Shown in pieces: positions 52,418 through 61,522 of a stretch of 64,000 nucleotides of DNA. The DNA comes from Oleispirillum sp963668495 (GTDB lineage Bacteria; Pseudomonadota; Alphaproteobacteria; Rhodospirillales; Rhodospirillaceae). The translations under genes and the position numbers were made by a program. The notes under the pieces are model-generated. The model was not told the DNA's origin. It did no database searches and saw only the letters and a list, made by a program, of their open reading frames with translations. The first letter of the stretch is position 1. Each line of letters opens with the position of its first letter. The stretch covers positions 248,001-312,000 of the forward strand of contig OY764545.1 in NCBI GenBank assembly GCA_963668495.1. Direction: 5' to 3'.

Positions 52418-53539
52418 TTAAGCTTTCTTATAACGGTGCTTGGTGAACGGCATGACCGCCACTTCCGCAGGAATAGTCTTGCCACGCACGACACAACCCA
52501 CCTTCGTGCCTTCCGCAGCAAATTCAGTAACCACGTATCCCATGGCGACCGGAGCCTCCACCGTCGGGCCAAAGCCGCCGGAGGTCACTTCACCAATGGC
52601 ATTTCCTTCCAGATCGACAATCGGAGTATGTGCGCGAACCGGTTGCCGTCCTTCAAACCGCAAACCAATACGTTTCCGTGGTGCCCCTGTGTTCAGATGT
52701 CCAAGGATGACATCCGCACCGGGGAAGCCGCCTTCTTCGCGGCGGCGTTTGCCGATAACCCAGTTCAGGTTGGCTTCAATCGGAGAGGTCGTTGTATCAA
52801 TGTCAGACCCGTACAAACACAGCCCTGCTTCAAGCCGCAGGCTGTCACGCGCACCAAGTCCACAGAATTCAACTTCGTCCTCAGCCAACAATGCGCGGGC
52901 AAATACCTCTGCCTGATCAGCCGGAACGGAAATTTCAAATCCATCTTCACCAGTGTAACCGGAACGGGACGCCCAAACCGTCACACCTGCAACCGTCAAT
53001 TCTTTGGCGGTCATGAACACCATATCGGCACTTTCCGGGCACAGGCGGGCCAGAACATCCCCAGCCATCGGACCTTGCAGAGCCAAAAGTGCGCGATCTT
53101 CCATGACCCGCAGTTCGCAATCTTTGAGATTGGCCTGCATATGGGCATAGTCCGCATCCTTACAGGCGGCATTCACCACGGCATAGATATGGTCACCGGC
53201 ATGGGTCACCATCAAATCATCCAGAATACCGCCTTCGGCATTGGTAAACAGGGTGTAGCGGATTGCGCCATCTTTCAGGGCCATAATATTGCCCGGGACA
53301 ATGACTTCAAACGCCTGCGCTGCGGCTTCGAATCCGTCGGGATGATGAACCGTGCATTGCCCCATGTGGGACACATCAAACAGCCCGGCTTTGGTGCGGC
53401 AGTGGGTATGTTCGTGCAAAATCCCAGTGTATTGTACCGGCATAGCATACCCGGCAAACGGCACCATGCGTGCGCCGTATTCACGATGCAAAGCATCCAA
53501 AGGGGTGGTCAGAAGAGTCTCAGAAGTTGTTGCGCCCAT
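52418..53539 (-). CDS. gcvT: Aminomethyltransferase (glycine cleavage T protein)
   Basis: A 373-residue folate-binding T protein that releases NH3 and forms 5,10-methylene-THF. GARMVPFAGYAMPVQY and GLFDVSHMGQ mark the N-terminal domain, and YTGEDGFEISVP the folate site. I start at ATG 53539 (MGATTSETL). The frame extending to 53683 crosses the riboswitch terminator. First gene of gcvTHPAPB. Confidence 0.96.
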   Translation of the reverse strand: MGATTSETLLTTPLDALHREYGARMVPFAGYAMPVQYTGILHEHTHCRTKAGLFDVSHMGQCTVHHPDGFEAAAQAFEVIVPGNIMALKDGAIRYTLFTNAEGGILDDLMVTHAGDHIYAVVNAACKDADYAHMQANLKDCELRVMEDRALLALQGPMAGDVLARLCPESADMVFMTAKELTVAGVTVWASRSGYTGEDGFEISVPADQAEVFARALLAEDEVEFCGLGARDSLRLEAGLCLYGSDIDTTTSPIEANLNWVIGKRRREEGGFPGADVILGHLNTGAPRKRIGLRFEGRQPVRAHTPIVDLEGNAIGEVTSGGFGPTVEAPVAMGYVVTEFAAEGTKVGCVVRGKTIPAEVAVMPFTKHRYKKA

Positions 53540-53595
53540 AACAGGTCCCTTTACGGAGGTCGACCGGCCCGCACACCAGAGACATGCGCACCATA

Positions 53596-53628
53596 CGAAA
53601 CAGCCAAAAGGCCGCAGCACATGCAGCC
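53596..53628 (-). terminator. Terminator in the gcvT leader, expression platform of the glycine riboswitch
   Basis: On the minus strand GGCTGCA and TGCGGCC pair around TGTGC and are followed by TTTTGGCTGTTT, directly after the second aptamer. Glycine binding is expected to prevent it and turn the operon on. Confidence 0.65.
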
Positions 53629-53633
53629 GTTGG

Positions 53634-53732
53634 CCCCCCTCTGTCTTCGGAACCTGAAAGATTCGCCGGGAATGGGGCAACAATCCATACGCGGCTTACA
53701 TCTTCGGTGAGGGATGAGACGGGTGTCATATC
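53634..53732 (-). ncRNA. Glycine riboswitch, aptamer 2 (divergent copy)
   Basis: Minus-strand elements match the second glycine aptamer: CACCGAAGATGTAAGCC, then GGCGAATCTTTCAGG and AGACAGAGGGGG. The copy is less conserved than aptamer 1 (GATG for GGAG, TCTTT for TCTCT). It follows aptamer 1 after a very short linker and precedes the terminator. Confidence 0.75.
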
Positions 53733-53737
53733 CCTAC

Positions 53738-53851
53738 TTTCCAGAGGCCTCCATGTCCTTCGCGGTTCTCTTTGCCTGAGAGTTTCCGGGGGCGGTTGCT
53801 CCTTCGGCGATACGGTACTGAGGGAGCCAGCACCACATTCTCTCCCGCGAT
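53738..53851 (-). ncRNA. Glycine riboswitch, aptamer 1
   Basis: The minus strand carries the canonical blocks CGCGGGAGAGA, GCCGAAGGAGCAACCG, GGAAACTCTCAGGCAAAGA and ACCGCG, ending CTCTGGAAAG. This is a standard glycine aptamer placed before the gcvT operon, where glycine turns on its own degradation. Confidence 0.93.
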
Positions 53852-54028
53852 GGCATTCGGAGACACCCCTACTTTACGGAGACGCATTTCAAGGTCAACA
53901 TATCTTTAAGAGTCCCCATCATATTTTATGTAATAAAGTGTATTTCCTCTGGAGAGTTGCTTGTTCTTACGGTTGGGTTCACCTATCCTTTGCCTGATGA
54001 CATCTTAAATTGCTGAATTGGGGAAGCC

Positions 54029-55141
54029 ATGCGCCTGAAAGGATCATGTCGCACAGCTGCGATTATCCTTGGAGTTTGTGTTGTCTGGATTGTTTCCGGT
54101 ATTGTCATTCCATCTGACGGAAAAACCGATGCGACAAAACAGAACTCTGCATCCCCATCTGATCATATGCGGGTCAGTTATGTAGATTCGGTTGCGCAAG
54201 CCGTAACCGCACAGGTCCAACTGACCGGCAGCAGCATCGCCCACCGAAAAATCGACATCAAAGCAGAAACCGCAAGCCGGGTTCATCGCATTATCAAAGA
54301 CCGAGGCAGCCAGGTCAAAGCCGGGGATACCCTGATCAAACTGGCAGAAGACGATCGGCAGGAAAAACTACAACGGGCACAATCCGTATTATCCCAACGT
54401 CAGATCGAATACTCCGCAGCCCGAAAACTGTCCGATAAGGCCTTTACCTCTCGCGTCAATCTTGCCGAAGCAAGGGCCAATCGGGACACGGCCGCCGCCG
54501 AACTTGCTGCCGCTAAGCTGGACTTGGCGCACACGGAAATTAAGGCTGCATTCGATGGTATCTTTGACTCGCGAACTGTGGATGTCGGTGATTACCTTGC
54601 CGTTGGGGGCTCCATCGGCACGCTGGTTGATCTTGACCCGCTGGATGTGGAAGTCCAACTGACCGAGGATCGGATTCATAAAGTTCAAACCGGAACCGTA
54701 GCCACACTGACCACTCCCGATGGCAAAGAGCATTCGGGCATTATCACCTACACCGCAGCATCCAGCGACACGGCAACCCGAACATTTAAGGTCAAGATCG
54801 AACTGCCCAACCCGGACCTGACGTATGGTGACGGTATCACCGTGCAAGTTGACCTGCCACTGGGGGAAACCAAGGCACACCTGATCTCCCCGGCATCACT
54901 GACCTTATCGGAACGCGGACAGATCGGCATCCACGCGATTGATGCAGCAAACACCGTACACTTTTACCCGATTACGTTGGTTCGCGAAGATGACAAAGGG
55001 CTGTGGGTTGGCAATTTGCCAGATAAAGTGCGCCTGATCACGGTCGGTCAGGACTATGTCATACCGGGACAAGAAGTCACACCTACCCCAGATACCATAC
55101 TGAAACACGACCTTGGCGCGACACAAGGGGCAGCCACTTGA
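54029..55141 (+). CDS. RND efflux periplasmic adaptor (membrane fusion protein)
   Basis: A 370-residue adaptor anchored by an N-terminal hydrophobic segment (about residues 9-28). The barrel-sandwich motif is GSIAHRKIDIKAETASRV and DRGSQVKAGDTLIKL, followed by a short coiled-coil hairpin (95-150) and AAFDGIFDSRTVDVGDYL. It links the pump encoded next to an outer membrane channel not found here. The overlap of TTGA at 55138 couples it to the pump. Confidence 0.92.
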   Translation: MRLKGSCRTAAIILGVCVVWIVSGIVIPSDGKTDATKQNSASPSDHMRVSYVDSVAQAVTAQVQLTGSSIAHRKIDIKAETASRVHRIIKDRGSQVKAGDTLIKLAEDDRQEKLQRAQSVLSQRQIEYSAARKLSDKAFTSRVNLAEARANRDTAAAELAAAKLDLAHTEIKAAFDGIFDSRTVDVGDYLAVGGSIGTLVDLDPLDVEVQLTEDRIHKVQTGTVATLTTPDGKEHSGIITYTAASSDTATRTFKVKIELPNPDLTYGDGITVQVDLPLGETKAHLISPASLTLSERGQIGIHAIDAANTVHFYPITLVREDDKGLWVGNLPDKVRLITVGQDYVIPGQEVTPTPDTILKHDLGATQGAAT

Positions 55142-58100
55142 TCACCTTCATTCACGCTGCCATCGGGCGAACCCGAACCGTTCTGTTCTGCCTTGCCCTG
55201 ACATTAATTGCCGGAATGTATGCGTTCCTGACCGTGTCCAAGGAGGCCGCACCGGACGTCAACATCCCAATTATTTACGTTTCCATCACGCACTCGGGTA
55301 TCTCGCCCGAGGATGCGGAGCGCATGTTGATCCGCCCCATGGAACAACAGTTGCGCTCCATCGAAGGCATCAAGGAAATGCGCGCCACTGCCTTTGAGGG
55401 TGGTGCCAACGTTATCTTGGAATTCAACGCAGGCTTCGATGCCGACAAGGCCTTGGACGATGTTCGCGCGGAAGTGGATATTGCCAAATCCGAATTGCCG
55501 ACAGACAGTGACGAACCCGGCATTCACGAAGTCAACGTCAGCTTGTTCCCGATCCTTGTGGTCACACTGTCCGGCCCGGTTCCTGAGCGAGCCTTGCTCA
55601 CCACCGCCCGCGACTTGAAAGACAAAATCGAAGGCATCCCGGCGGTTTTGGAAGTCAACGTTGGTGGTGATCGCGAAGAACAGGTGGATATCGTCATCGA
55701 TCCAGCCAAGATCGAAAGCTATAACCTTGTCGCAACGGATGTGGTCAGCTTCCTGTCCCGATCCAATAAACTGGTTGCCGCCGGCACATTGGACACCGGC
55801 AAAGGTCGCTTTTCAATCAAGGTTCCGGGACTGATTGAAACCGTTAAGGAGATCATGGACCTACCGATTAAGGCAAATGGGGACGCCGTTATCCGCTTGT
55901 CCGACATTGCCACGGTTCAAAAAACCTTTAAAGACCCGACCAGTTTCGCCCGCGTCAACGGGGATCGGGCAATCACGCTGGAAATCTCCAAGCGGGTTGG
56001 CGAAAACATCATCGACACCACCGATGAAATCCGCCGACTGGTCTCCGAAGAACAGGCATTCTGGCCAGAAACCATCACCGCATCATTTTCTCAAGACCAA
56101 TCCGAAGACATCCGCACCATGCTATCGGACCTGCAAAACAACGTCATTGCTGCCATTGTTTTGGTGATGATTGTTGTGGTCGCAGCCCTTGGCGGACGCT
56201 CCGGTTTGCTGGTCGGGTTGGCGATCCCCGGATCATTCCTGATGGGGATTCTGGTTCTGTATGCCCTTGGCTTCAGCATCAATATGGTGGTGTTGTTCGC
56301 CCTGATTCTCGCCACCGGCATGCTGGTGGACGGTGCGATTATTGTTGTGGAATATGCCGACCGCAAAATGTCCGAAGGCATTCCCCGTAATCGTGCCTAC
56401 ATACAAGCCGCTCAGTACATGGCATGGCCGGTGATCGCCTCCACCGCTACGACCCTTGCCGCATTCCTGCCATTGGCATTTTGGAGCGGTATCGTCGGCG
56501 AGTTCATGAAATACCTGCCAATTACTCTGTTGATGACTTTGTCGGCCTCTTTGTTGATGGCTTTGATTTTCGTCCCGACTCTTGGTGCCTTAATTGGCAA
56601 ACCCGGCACCTATGATGATGCCGCATTGAAAGCCATGTCCGTCAGTGAAAGTGGCGATCTGACCGCATTGGATGGCTGGACGGGTCGCTACACCAAATTT
56701 TTGGACCGGGCATTGGCGCATCCGGGCAAAGTCGTGCTGGGGACGTTTGGCCTCCTGATCGCCAGTCAGGTTCTCTATGGAGCCTTTGGCAAAGGCGTCG
56801 AATTTTTCCCCAACATCGAACCGGAACAGGCGCAGGTCTACATTCATGCCCGCGGCAACATGTCGGTGAACGAACGCGACCAAATCGTCCGCCAAGTGGA
56901 AAACCGTGTCCTTAAATTCAGCAATGAATTTGACACAGTCTATGCCCGTGCCGGTGATGTATCCGGGCGCGACCTCGCCGAAGATGTCATCGGCTCGATT
57001 TCTCTGGAGTTCAAAGACTGGCAAGACCGCCGCCCCGCAGCGGAGGTTTTCCGCGATATTCGGCAAAGCGTGGCGGATGTGTACGGGATCTCCGTTGAAA
57101 TTCGGGAACAGGAGTCCGGCCCTCCGGTCGGACGCCCTCTTGTTTTGGAACTATCCAGCCGGGATTCGGGACTATTGGCCCCTGCTGTAGCGCATGTCCG
57201 TCGAGGCATGGATGCCCTCGGCGGTTTTGTCGACATCGAAGATGATCGTCAGGTGCCGGGGATTGAGTGGACCGTAGACGTCGACCGGGCACAAGCCGCC
57301 AAGTATGGCGTAGATGTCAGCGCCATCGGCGATGTGGTTAAACTGGTGACTAAGGGTATGAAAATCACCGACTACCGCCCGGATGATGCCGATGATGAAG
57401 TGGACATCGTCGTGCGTTACCCCCTATCCCAAAGAACCGTCAGCCAACTGGAACACCTGCGTGTGACAACGGATCGTGGCAATATTCCCATTGGCAATTT
57501 CGTCACCATTACACCCCAACAAAAAACCGGCACCTTGCGCCGCAGCGACAGCCGCCGCGTTATGTCAGTCAAAAGCGATGTTGCTGATGGCCTGCTTGTC
57601 GATACGCAAGTCAAACGCCTGCAAAAATGGCTGGTGGACAATCCCCTTCCCAAGGGAGTCTCAGGGAAATTCAAAGGGGAAGATGAGGAACAGAATAAAA
57701 GCCGCGCGTTCCTAGGCAAGGCATTCCTTGTGGCTTTATTCCTGATGACTCTGATTCTGGTGACGCAGTTCAACAGCTTTTATCTGGCAGGATTGATCTT
57801 GTCTGCGGTTGTCATGTCCACCATCGGTGTCATGCTCGGCCTGCTGATCACAGGGCAGCCTTTTGGCATTATCATGTGCGGTATCGGCGTTGTCTCTTTG
57901 GCTGGTATCGTCGTGAACAACAACATCGTGCTCATCGACACCTACCAACGTCTGCGAGAAACGCTCCCTGCACGTGAGGCAATTTTGCGCACTGGAACCC
58001 AACGTCTGCGCCCAGTGCTGCTGACCACGGTCACGACGATCTTGGGCCTTATGCCCATGGCGTTGATGCTCAACATTGATTTCATCAACCGTGATGTCAC

Positions 58101-58290
58101 CTATGGCGGTCCGTCCATGCAATGGTGGGTGCAACTGTCCACCAGCATTCTATTCGGCCTTGGCTTTGCCACAATTTTGACATTGGTGGTCACACCCTGC
58201 GCCCTGATGCTGCGAGAGAAAATTTCCAGCTTCCCGGCATGGGTTGCCGCGAAAGTCACCCGCAAGTCCGCCTCGGATCAAACCTCATAA
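55138..58290 (+). CDS. RND efflux pump inner membrane transporter (HAE1-like)
   Basis: A 1050-residue, 12-span proton-driven exporter. The start is TTG 55138 (MITFIHAAIGRTRT), overlapping the adaptor stop by four bases. The TM4 motif is GMLVDGAIIVVEYADR, with one of the two AcrB aspartates kept and the second replaced by Gly. In TM10 the AcrB Lys region reads VVNNNIVLIDTY without Lys. The proton relay therefore differs from AcrB, as in several HAE1 subfamilies. Substrate unknown. No TolC-type gene is adjacent. Confidence 0.93.
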   Translation: MITFIHAAIGRTRTVLFCLALTLIAGMYAFLTVSKEAAPDVNIPIIYVSITHSGISPEDAERMLIRPMEQQLRSIEGIKEMRATAFEGGANVILEFNAGFDADKALDDVRAEVDIAKSELPTDSDEPGIHEVNVSLFPILVVTLSGPVPERALLTTARDLKDKIEGIPAVLEVNVGGDREEQVDIVIDPAKIESYNLVATDVVSFLSRSNKLVAAGTLDTGKGRFSIKVPGLIETVKEIMDLPIKANGDAVIRLSDIATVQKTFKDPTSFARVNGDRAITLEISKRVGENIIDTTDEIRRLVSEEQAFWPETITASFSQDQSEDIRTMLSDLQNNVIAAIVLVMIVVVAALGGRSGLLVGLAIPGSFLMGILVLYALGFSINMVVLFALILATGMLVDGAIIVVEYADRKMSEGIPRNRAYIQAAQYMAWPVIASTATTLAAFLPLAFWSGIVGEFMKYLPITLLMTLSASLLMALIFVPTLGALIGKPGTYDDAALKAMSVSESGDLTALDGWTGRYTKFLDRALAHPGKVVLGTFGLLIASQVLYGAFGKGVEFFPNIEPEQAQVYIHARGNMSVNERDQIVRQVENRVLKFSNEFDTVYARAGDVSGRDLAEDVIGSISLEFKDWQDRRPAAEVFRDIRQSVADVYGISVEIREQESGPPVGRPLVLELSSRDSGLLAPAVAHVRRGMDALGGFVDIEDDRQVPGIEWTVDVDRAQAAKYGVDVSAIGDVVKLVTKGMKITDYRPDDADDEVDIVVRYPLSQRTVSQLEHLRVTTDRGNIPIGNFVTITPQQKTGTLRRSDSRRVMSVKSDVADGLLVDTQVKRLQKWLVDNPLPKGVSGKFKGEDEEQNKSRAFLGKAFLVALFLMTLILVTQFNSFYLAGLILSAVVMSTIGVMLGLLITGQPFGIIMCGIGVVSLAGIVVNNNIVLIDTYQRLRETLPAREAILRTGTQRLRPVLLTTVTTILGLMPMALMLNIDFINRDVTYGGPSMQWWVQLSTSILFGLGFATILTLVVTPCALMLREKISSFPAWVAAKVTRKSASDQTS

Positions 58291-58296
58291 ATGTAA

Positions 58297-58328
58297 AAGA
58301 GCGAGGCCTTGGCCCCGCTCTTTATTTT
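58297..58328 (+). terminator. Terminator after the RND pump
   Basis: AAAGAGCG(A)GGCC and GGCCCCGCTCTTT pair around TT, followed by ATTTT. It also faces the convergent methyltransferase-like gene. Confidence 0.85.
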
Positions 58329-58354
58329 CAGCTCTGAAACTTACGGTTCTGATC

Positions 58355-59350
58355 CTAGTTCACGCGGCCTATTGTCACCGCCATCGGACCAAAATCCGTA
58401 TCAACAGTACGGACAATCACGGATGGGAAACCCGCAGCCTGCATGGCATTGCTGATCTCTCCCTCCTGCATTCTGTAATCCTGCCCGGCAAGGGCCGGAA
58501 GCAACCGCCGGGTCATGTGGATTTCCGGCTGGGTATGATTATCAGTAAATTCTTCATGATAACTGACGAATACCCCGCCAGGGTTCAATGCCATGCGGGC
58601 TTCCTTTAGGAACTCGACCAAATCACGAGCAAAGTACAACGTCATGGAGGCCCAAAACAAATCAACCCCACGCGGCAGGTTGGGCAAACCATAATCAAAT
58701 TCCCACGCCGCTACTTTGGTGGTGAGATCCGATTGCCCAGACAAGGACTTATTTATTCGCTCAACCATAGGCAATTGGTCAAGAATTGTCACATGTTTCC
58801 CGGGCCATGCCCGAACAACGGCAGAGGCCAAAGCATCCGTACCACCGCCAATATCAACCATAGTCTGAACTTGTTCCCATTCCGGCAGTTGCTGCAAACA
58901 CCCCAGCATGGGAGCTATCCCCATACCTTTGTGGAAGGAATACAGGCAGTCCCACAATGCATCCCAATACTCTGGTGATTGCATATCAACCACAGGCACA
59001 TCTGGTGGATTGTGCAACAATTCGCGTATGGTCCCGTAATTCAGCCCCGCCATATCCACAATCAGATTGCGCAGAGAGCATTCCGTATCGGACCGCAAGA
59101 GTTCCGATACATTCGGGTTCAGATCATATGTGGCACCCTGCTTACGGACAAACCCCAGCGCGCACAATGCATCAAGAAACAAGCGTGCCTGCCCCAGACC
59201 AAACCCACAGGAGCGGGCAACATTCTCAGCCGATGCTGGAGTGATCAGCTTATCAAAGACTTGCTCCCGGTACCCCGTCAGCAAAATTTCACATCGGATT
59301 GGTGCGTTCAGTAAATCAAAGATCGCAGCAGAATTCATAATTGGTTTCAT
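58355..59350 (-). CDS. O-methyltransferase-like protein (dimerisation domain + SAM fold)
   Basis: A 331-residue protein with an N-terminal winged-helix dimerisation domain (FDLLNAPIRCEILLTGYREQ) and a C-terminal class I SAM fold (VDIGGGTDALASAVVRAWPG at about 168-187, NPGGVFVSYHEEF). It resembles the acetylserotonin/small-molecule O-methyltransferase family. Two positions differ from active members: the third glycine of motif I is Asp, and the usual VLHDW catalytic His-Asp block reads LYFARD. It may use SAM differently or not methylate. It ends the minus-strand group with a TonB receptor, MFS and AraC, suggesting a role with the transported metallophore. Confidence 0.8.
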   Translation of the reverse strand: MKPIMNSAAIFDLLNAPIRCEILLTGYREQVFDKLITPASAENVARSCGFGLGQARLFLDALCALGFVRKQGATYDLNPNVSELLRSDTECSLRNLIVDMAGLNYGTIRELLHNPPDVPVVDMQSPEYWDALWDCLYSFHKGMGIAPMLGCLQQLPEWEQVQTMVDIGGGTDALASAVVRAWPGKHVTILDQLPMVERINKSLSGQSDLTTKVAAWEFDYGLPNLPRGVDLFWASMTLYFARDLVEFLKEARMALNPGGVFVSYHEEFTDNHTQPEIHMTRRLLPALAGQDYRMQEGEISNAMQAAGFPSVIVRTVDTDFGPMAVTIGRVN

Positions 59351-59363
59351 CTTCTACATTCCC

Positions 59364-61433
59364 CTACCACTTGGCCGATAGGTTCAAACCGACCATACGC
59401 GGACGCGCATCTTGGGCAATGTCATGCCCGCCATAGGTTTCCATAGCGACATCGTAATGCTCCGTATCGAAGATGTTCTTAGCCCACAAAGAAACCGTTA
59501 CATTGTCAAAGCGATACCCAATTTCCGCATCACACAGGGCATAACGACTTTGCGTAGCCGTATGTTGCACATTGAAATAATAGGGCCCGGTGCCATTAAC
59601 GGAAGCCTGCCCAAACCAACCGTCACCACCGGGATTTTCATCGTATGCCGCCCCAAAGCCATAGGTATAGTTCGCAGCCATCGGCAGGCGATTGCCGGAA
59701 TAATCGCTGCCGCCGTCACGATAGCTCGTGGCCTCAGCATGTTGCAGACTGCCATTGGCAAACAGATTCCAATGGTCGTCCAGCGCATAATCTGCCGAAA
59801 ATTCGATACCATAAATTTCAGATTCAGCTGCGTTGATGATTTTAAGCTCACTGCTGCTGACAACGAATTCCATCAGCTGTTTGTCACTGGTCATCGTGTG
59901 AAACAGGGCAACATTGGTTGCCAACCGATCATCCAGCATCCGATTTTTCATGCCCAGCTCTGCTGTCCAACTGTACTCGGGATCATAACTGAACGCCCCT
60001 TCGCTTTTCGAAGCAGAATAGTTATAGCCCCCCGGCAAGTACCCCCGTGCATAGGATGCATACACAGTATCTTTTGCTGACACATCGTAAGACAGTGATA
60101 TCTTGGGCAGTATGGTGGTCACATTTTGCTGGTCATCATAACTGGCGGAAACCCCGGCAGTGATAAAGTCTTGGGAACCATCCTGACGAATATGCTCAAC
60201 CCGGCTACCAAAGCCCAAGCGCAACTCGTCCATCAATTTCACTTCTGCCTGCCCAAATACGGCAAGTCCGTCCTGTTTGATCTTGGTAAAGCGGCTCTGA
60301 CGAGGCGTTAAATAATGAAAGTCAATATCAGCCCATTCATGAAAACCGTAAAGGCCGAGCAACCAACGCCATGCATGGTCCGGTTGATCCGAAGACAAAC
60401 GCAATTCCTGTGAAATGGCATTGTTTTCATGTGACAGTTCTGTTTGCGTCCAGTTCAATATCCATGAATCTGGATCAGTTTGCATCTTCCGATCATAATG
60501 GCTCCAACCCGTGATGGACACCAACTGCATATCATTAAAATCATGATCAATCCGCAGGGAGTGCACGTCTTTAACCGTGGTTTCAAACGCTGTCGTATTA
60601 TAATTGGTTACAAAGCGATCCGTCTTATTCGGCCCCTCGATATATCGGAAACGCTGGTTACCAAAATGGCGCCGATCAAGAACGGACCGAAACAGAACAT
60701 TGGTGCTGTCCCCCGCCCATACTTCCACGCCGCCGGCAAGAACGTATTGGTCCATATCCCCACTGGTATCATTGCCATCAGCCAGATTATTGTGCACACC
60801 CTCTGTTGTTTCTCCGTGAAAGGCAAAGGATACGGCGGCCTGATCTGGGATAACCGCTCCCGATGCTCGACCGGAAATCATGTATCCCGGTTCCCATGAA
60901 TTGCGACCATCAAGACCGTAACTTTGCAGTCCGATTTCCATGGTCGGCGTCCAATTCGGTCGGCGCATATCAACCTTAATGGCCCCGGCCTCCGTATTGC
61001 GCCCATACAAAGTTCCCTGTGGCCCTTTCATCACTTCAATGCTTTCAATATTAAATAGTTTCGGGGCCTGCAGCGCACCGTGAGGCATGGCAACATCGTT
61101 GACAAAATACCCAACAGGCTCCTGCAAAGACAAATCAGCCGCCGTCATCCCCCGCATAACGATCCGTTCATTTAACGTACTTTGGTCAACCTGCACATTT
61201 GGCACGACCTTGCGCAAGCTTTGCAAGTCTTGGAATAATGGGGTTTGAGCTTCTTCTGCCGTTATTTTTCTGACACTTTGCGGAACCTTATCCGCATTTT
61301 CTTTCCAACGACGTGCTTCTACCATAACCGGTGCAAGGTGTTCACCACCGTCGTCTGCAGCCTTGGCTTCATAACTCCATGGCAACGTCGCAATTAATGC
61401 CGACAGCGCGATCAGGCTTTTCTCAGGTTGCAT
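59364..61433 (-). CDS. TonB-dependent receptor (FyuA-like)
   Basis: A 689-residue outer membrane receptor. The signal peptide spans the first 25 or so residues (LIALSALIATLPWSYEAKAA). The plug domain includes VVPNVQVDQS, MRGMTAADLS and IEVMKGPQGTLYGRNTEAGA, and the 22-strand barrel ends in NLSAKW with a terminal aromatic. The overall pattern is the siderophore-receptor type closest to pesticin/yersiniabactin receptor FyuA. ATG 61433 has GGGAG six bases upstream. ATG 61439 is an alternative. Ligand unknown. It lies directly between the MFS gene and the methyltransferase-like gene. Confidence 0.9.
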   Translation of the reverse strand: MQPEKSLIALSALIATLPWSYEAKAADDGGEHLAPVMVEARRWKENADKVPQSVRKITAEEAQTPLFQDLQSLRKVVPNVQVDQSTLNERIVMRGMTAADLSLQEPVGYFVNDVAMPHGALQAPKLFNIESIEVMKGPQGTLYGRNTEAGAIKVDMRRPNWTPTMEIGLQSYGLDGRNSWEPGYMISGRASGAVIPDQAAVSFAFHGETTEGVHNNLADGNDTSGDMDQYVLAGGVEVWAGDSTNVLFRSVLDRRHFGNQRFRYIEGPNKTDRFVTNYNTTAFETTVKDVHSLRIDHDFNDMQLVSITGWSHYDRKMQTDPDSWILNWTQTELSHENNAISQELRLSSDQPDHAWRWLLGLYGFHEWADIDFHYLTPRQSRFTKIKQDGLAVFGQAEVKLMDELRLGFGSRVEHIRQDGSQDFITAGVSASYDDQQNVTTILPKISLSYDVSAKDTVYASYARGYLPGGYNYSASKSEGAFSYDPEYSWTAELGMKNRMLDDRLATNVALFHTMTSDKQLMEFVVSSSELKIINAAESEIYGIEFSADYALDDHWNLFANGSLQHAEATSYRDGGSDYSGNRLPMAANYTYGFGAAYDENPGGDGWFGQASVNGTGPYYFNVQHTATQSRYALCDAEIGYRFDNVTVSLWAKNIFDTEHYDVAMETYGGHDIAQDARPRMVGLNLSAKW

Positions 61434-61450
61434 TTTCATCTCCCAGATGG

Positions 61451-61467
61451 CTCGAAAAGATTTCGAG
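61451..61467. repeat. Inverted repeat just upstream of the TonB receptor
   Basis: CTCGAAA and TTTCGAG flank AGA, a perfect 7-bp dyad 18-34 bases upstream of the receptor start. It may be a leader hairpin between MFS and receptor genes or an operator. Confidence 0.45.
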
Positions 61468-61522
61468 CAGCAACCTAGCCACGGACCCTCGAATAAAATA
61501 CAAGATGCTGAATGGCAAACTA

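Noticed and set aside
52379..53710. 443-residue plus-strand frame opposite gcvT
   Set aside because: gcvT on the minus strand is certain. The plus frame would also cross the gcvT leader terminator.
53520..53729. 69-residue minus-strand ORF in the gcvT leader
   Set aside because: It coincides with the second glycine aptamer and terminator, whose conserved blocks explain the sequence better than coding.
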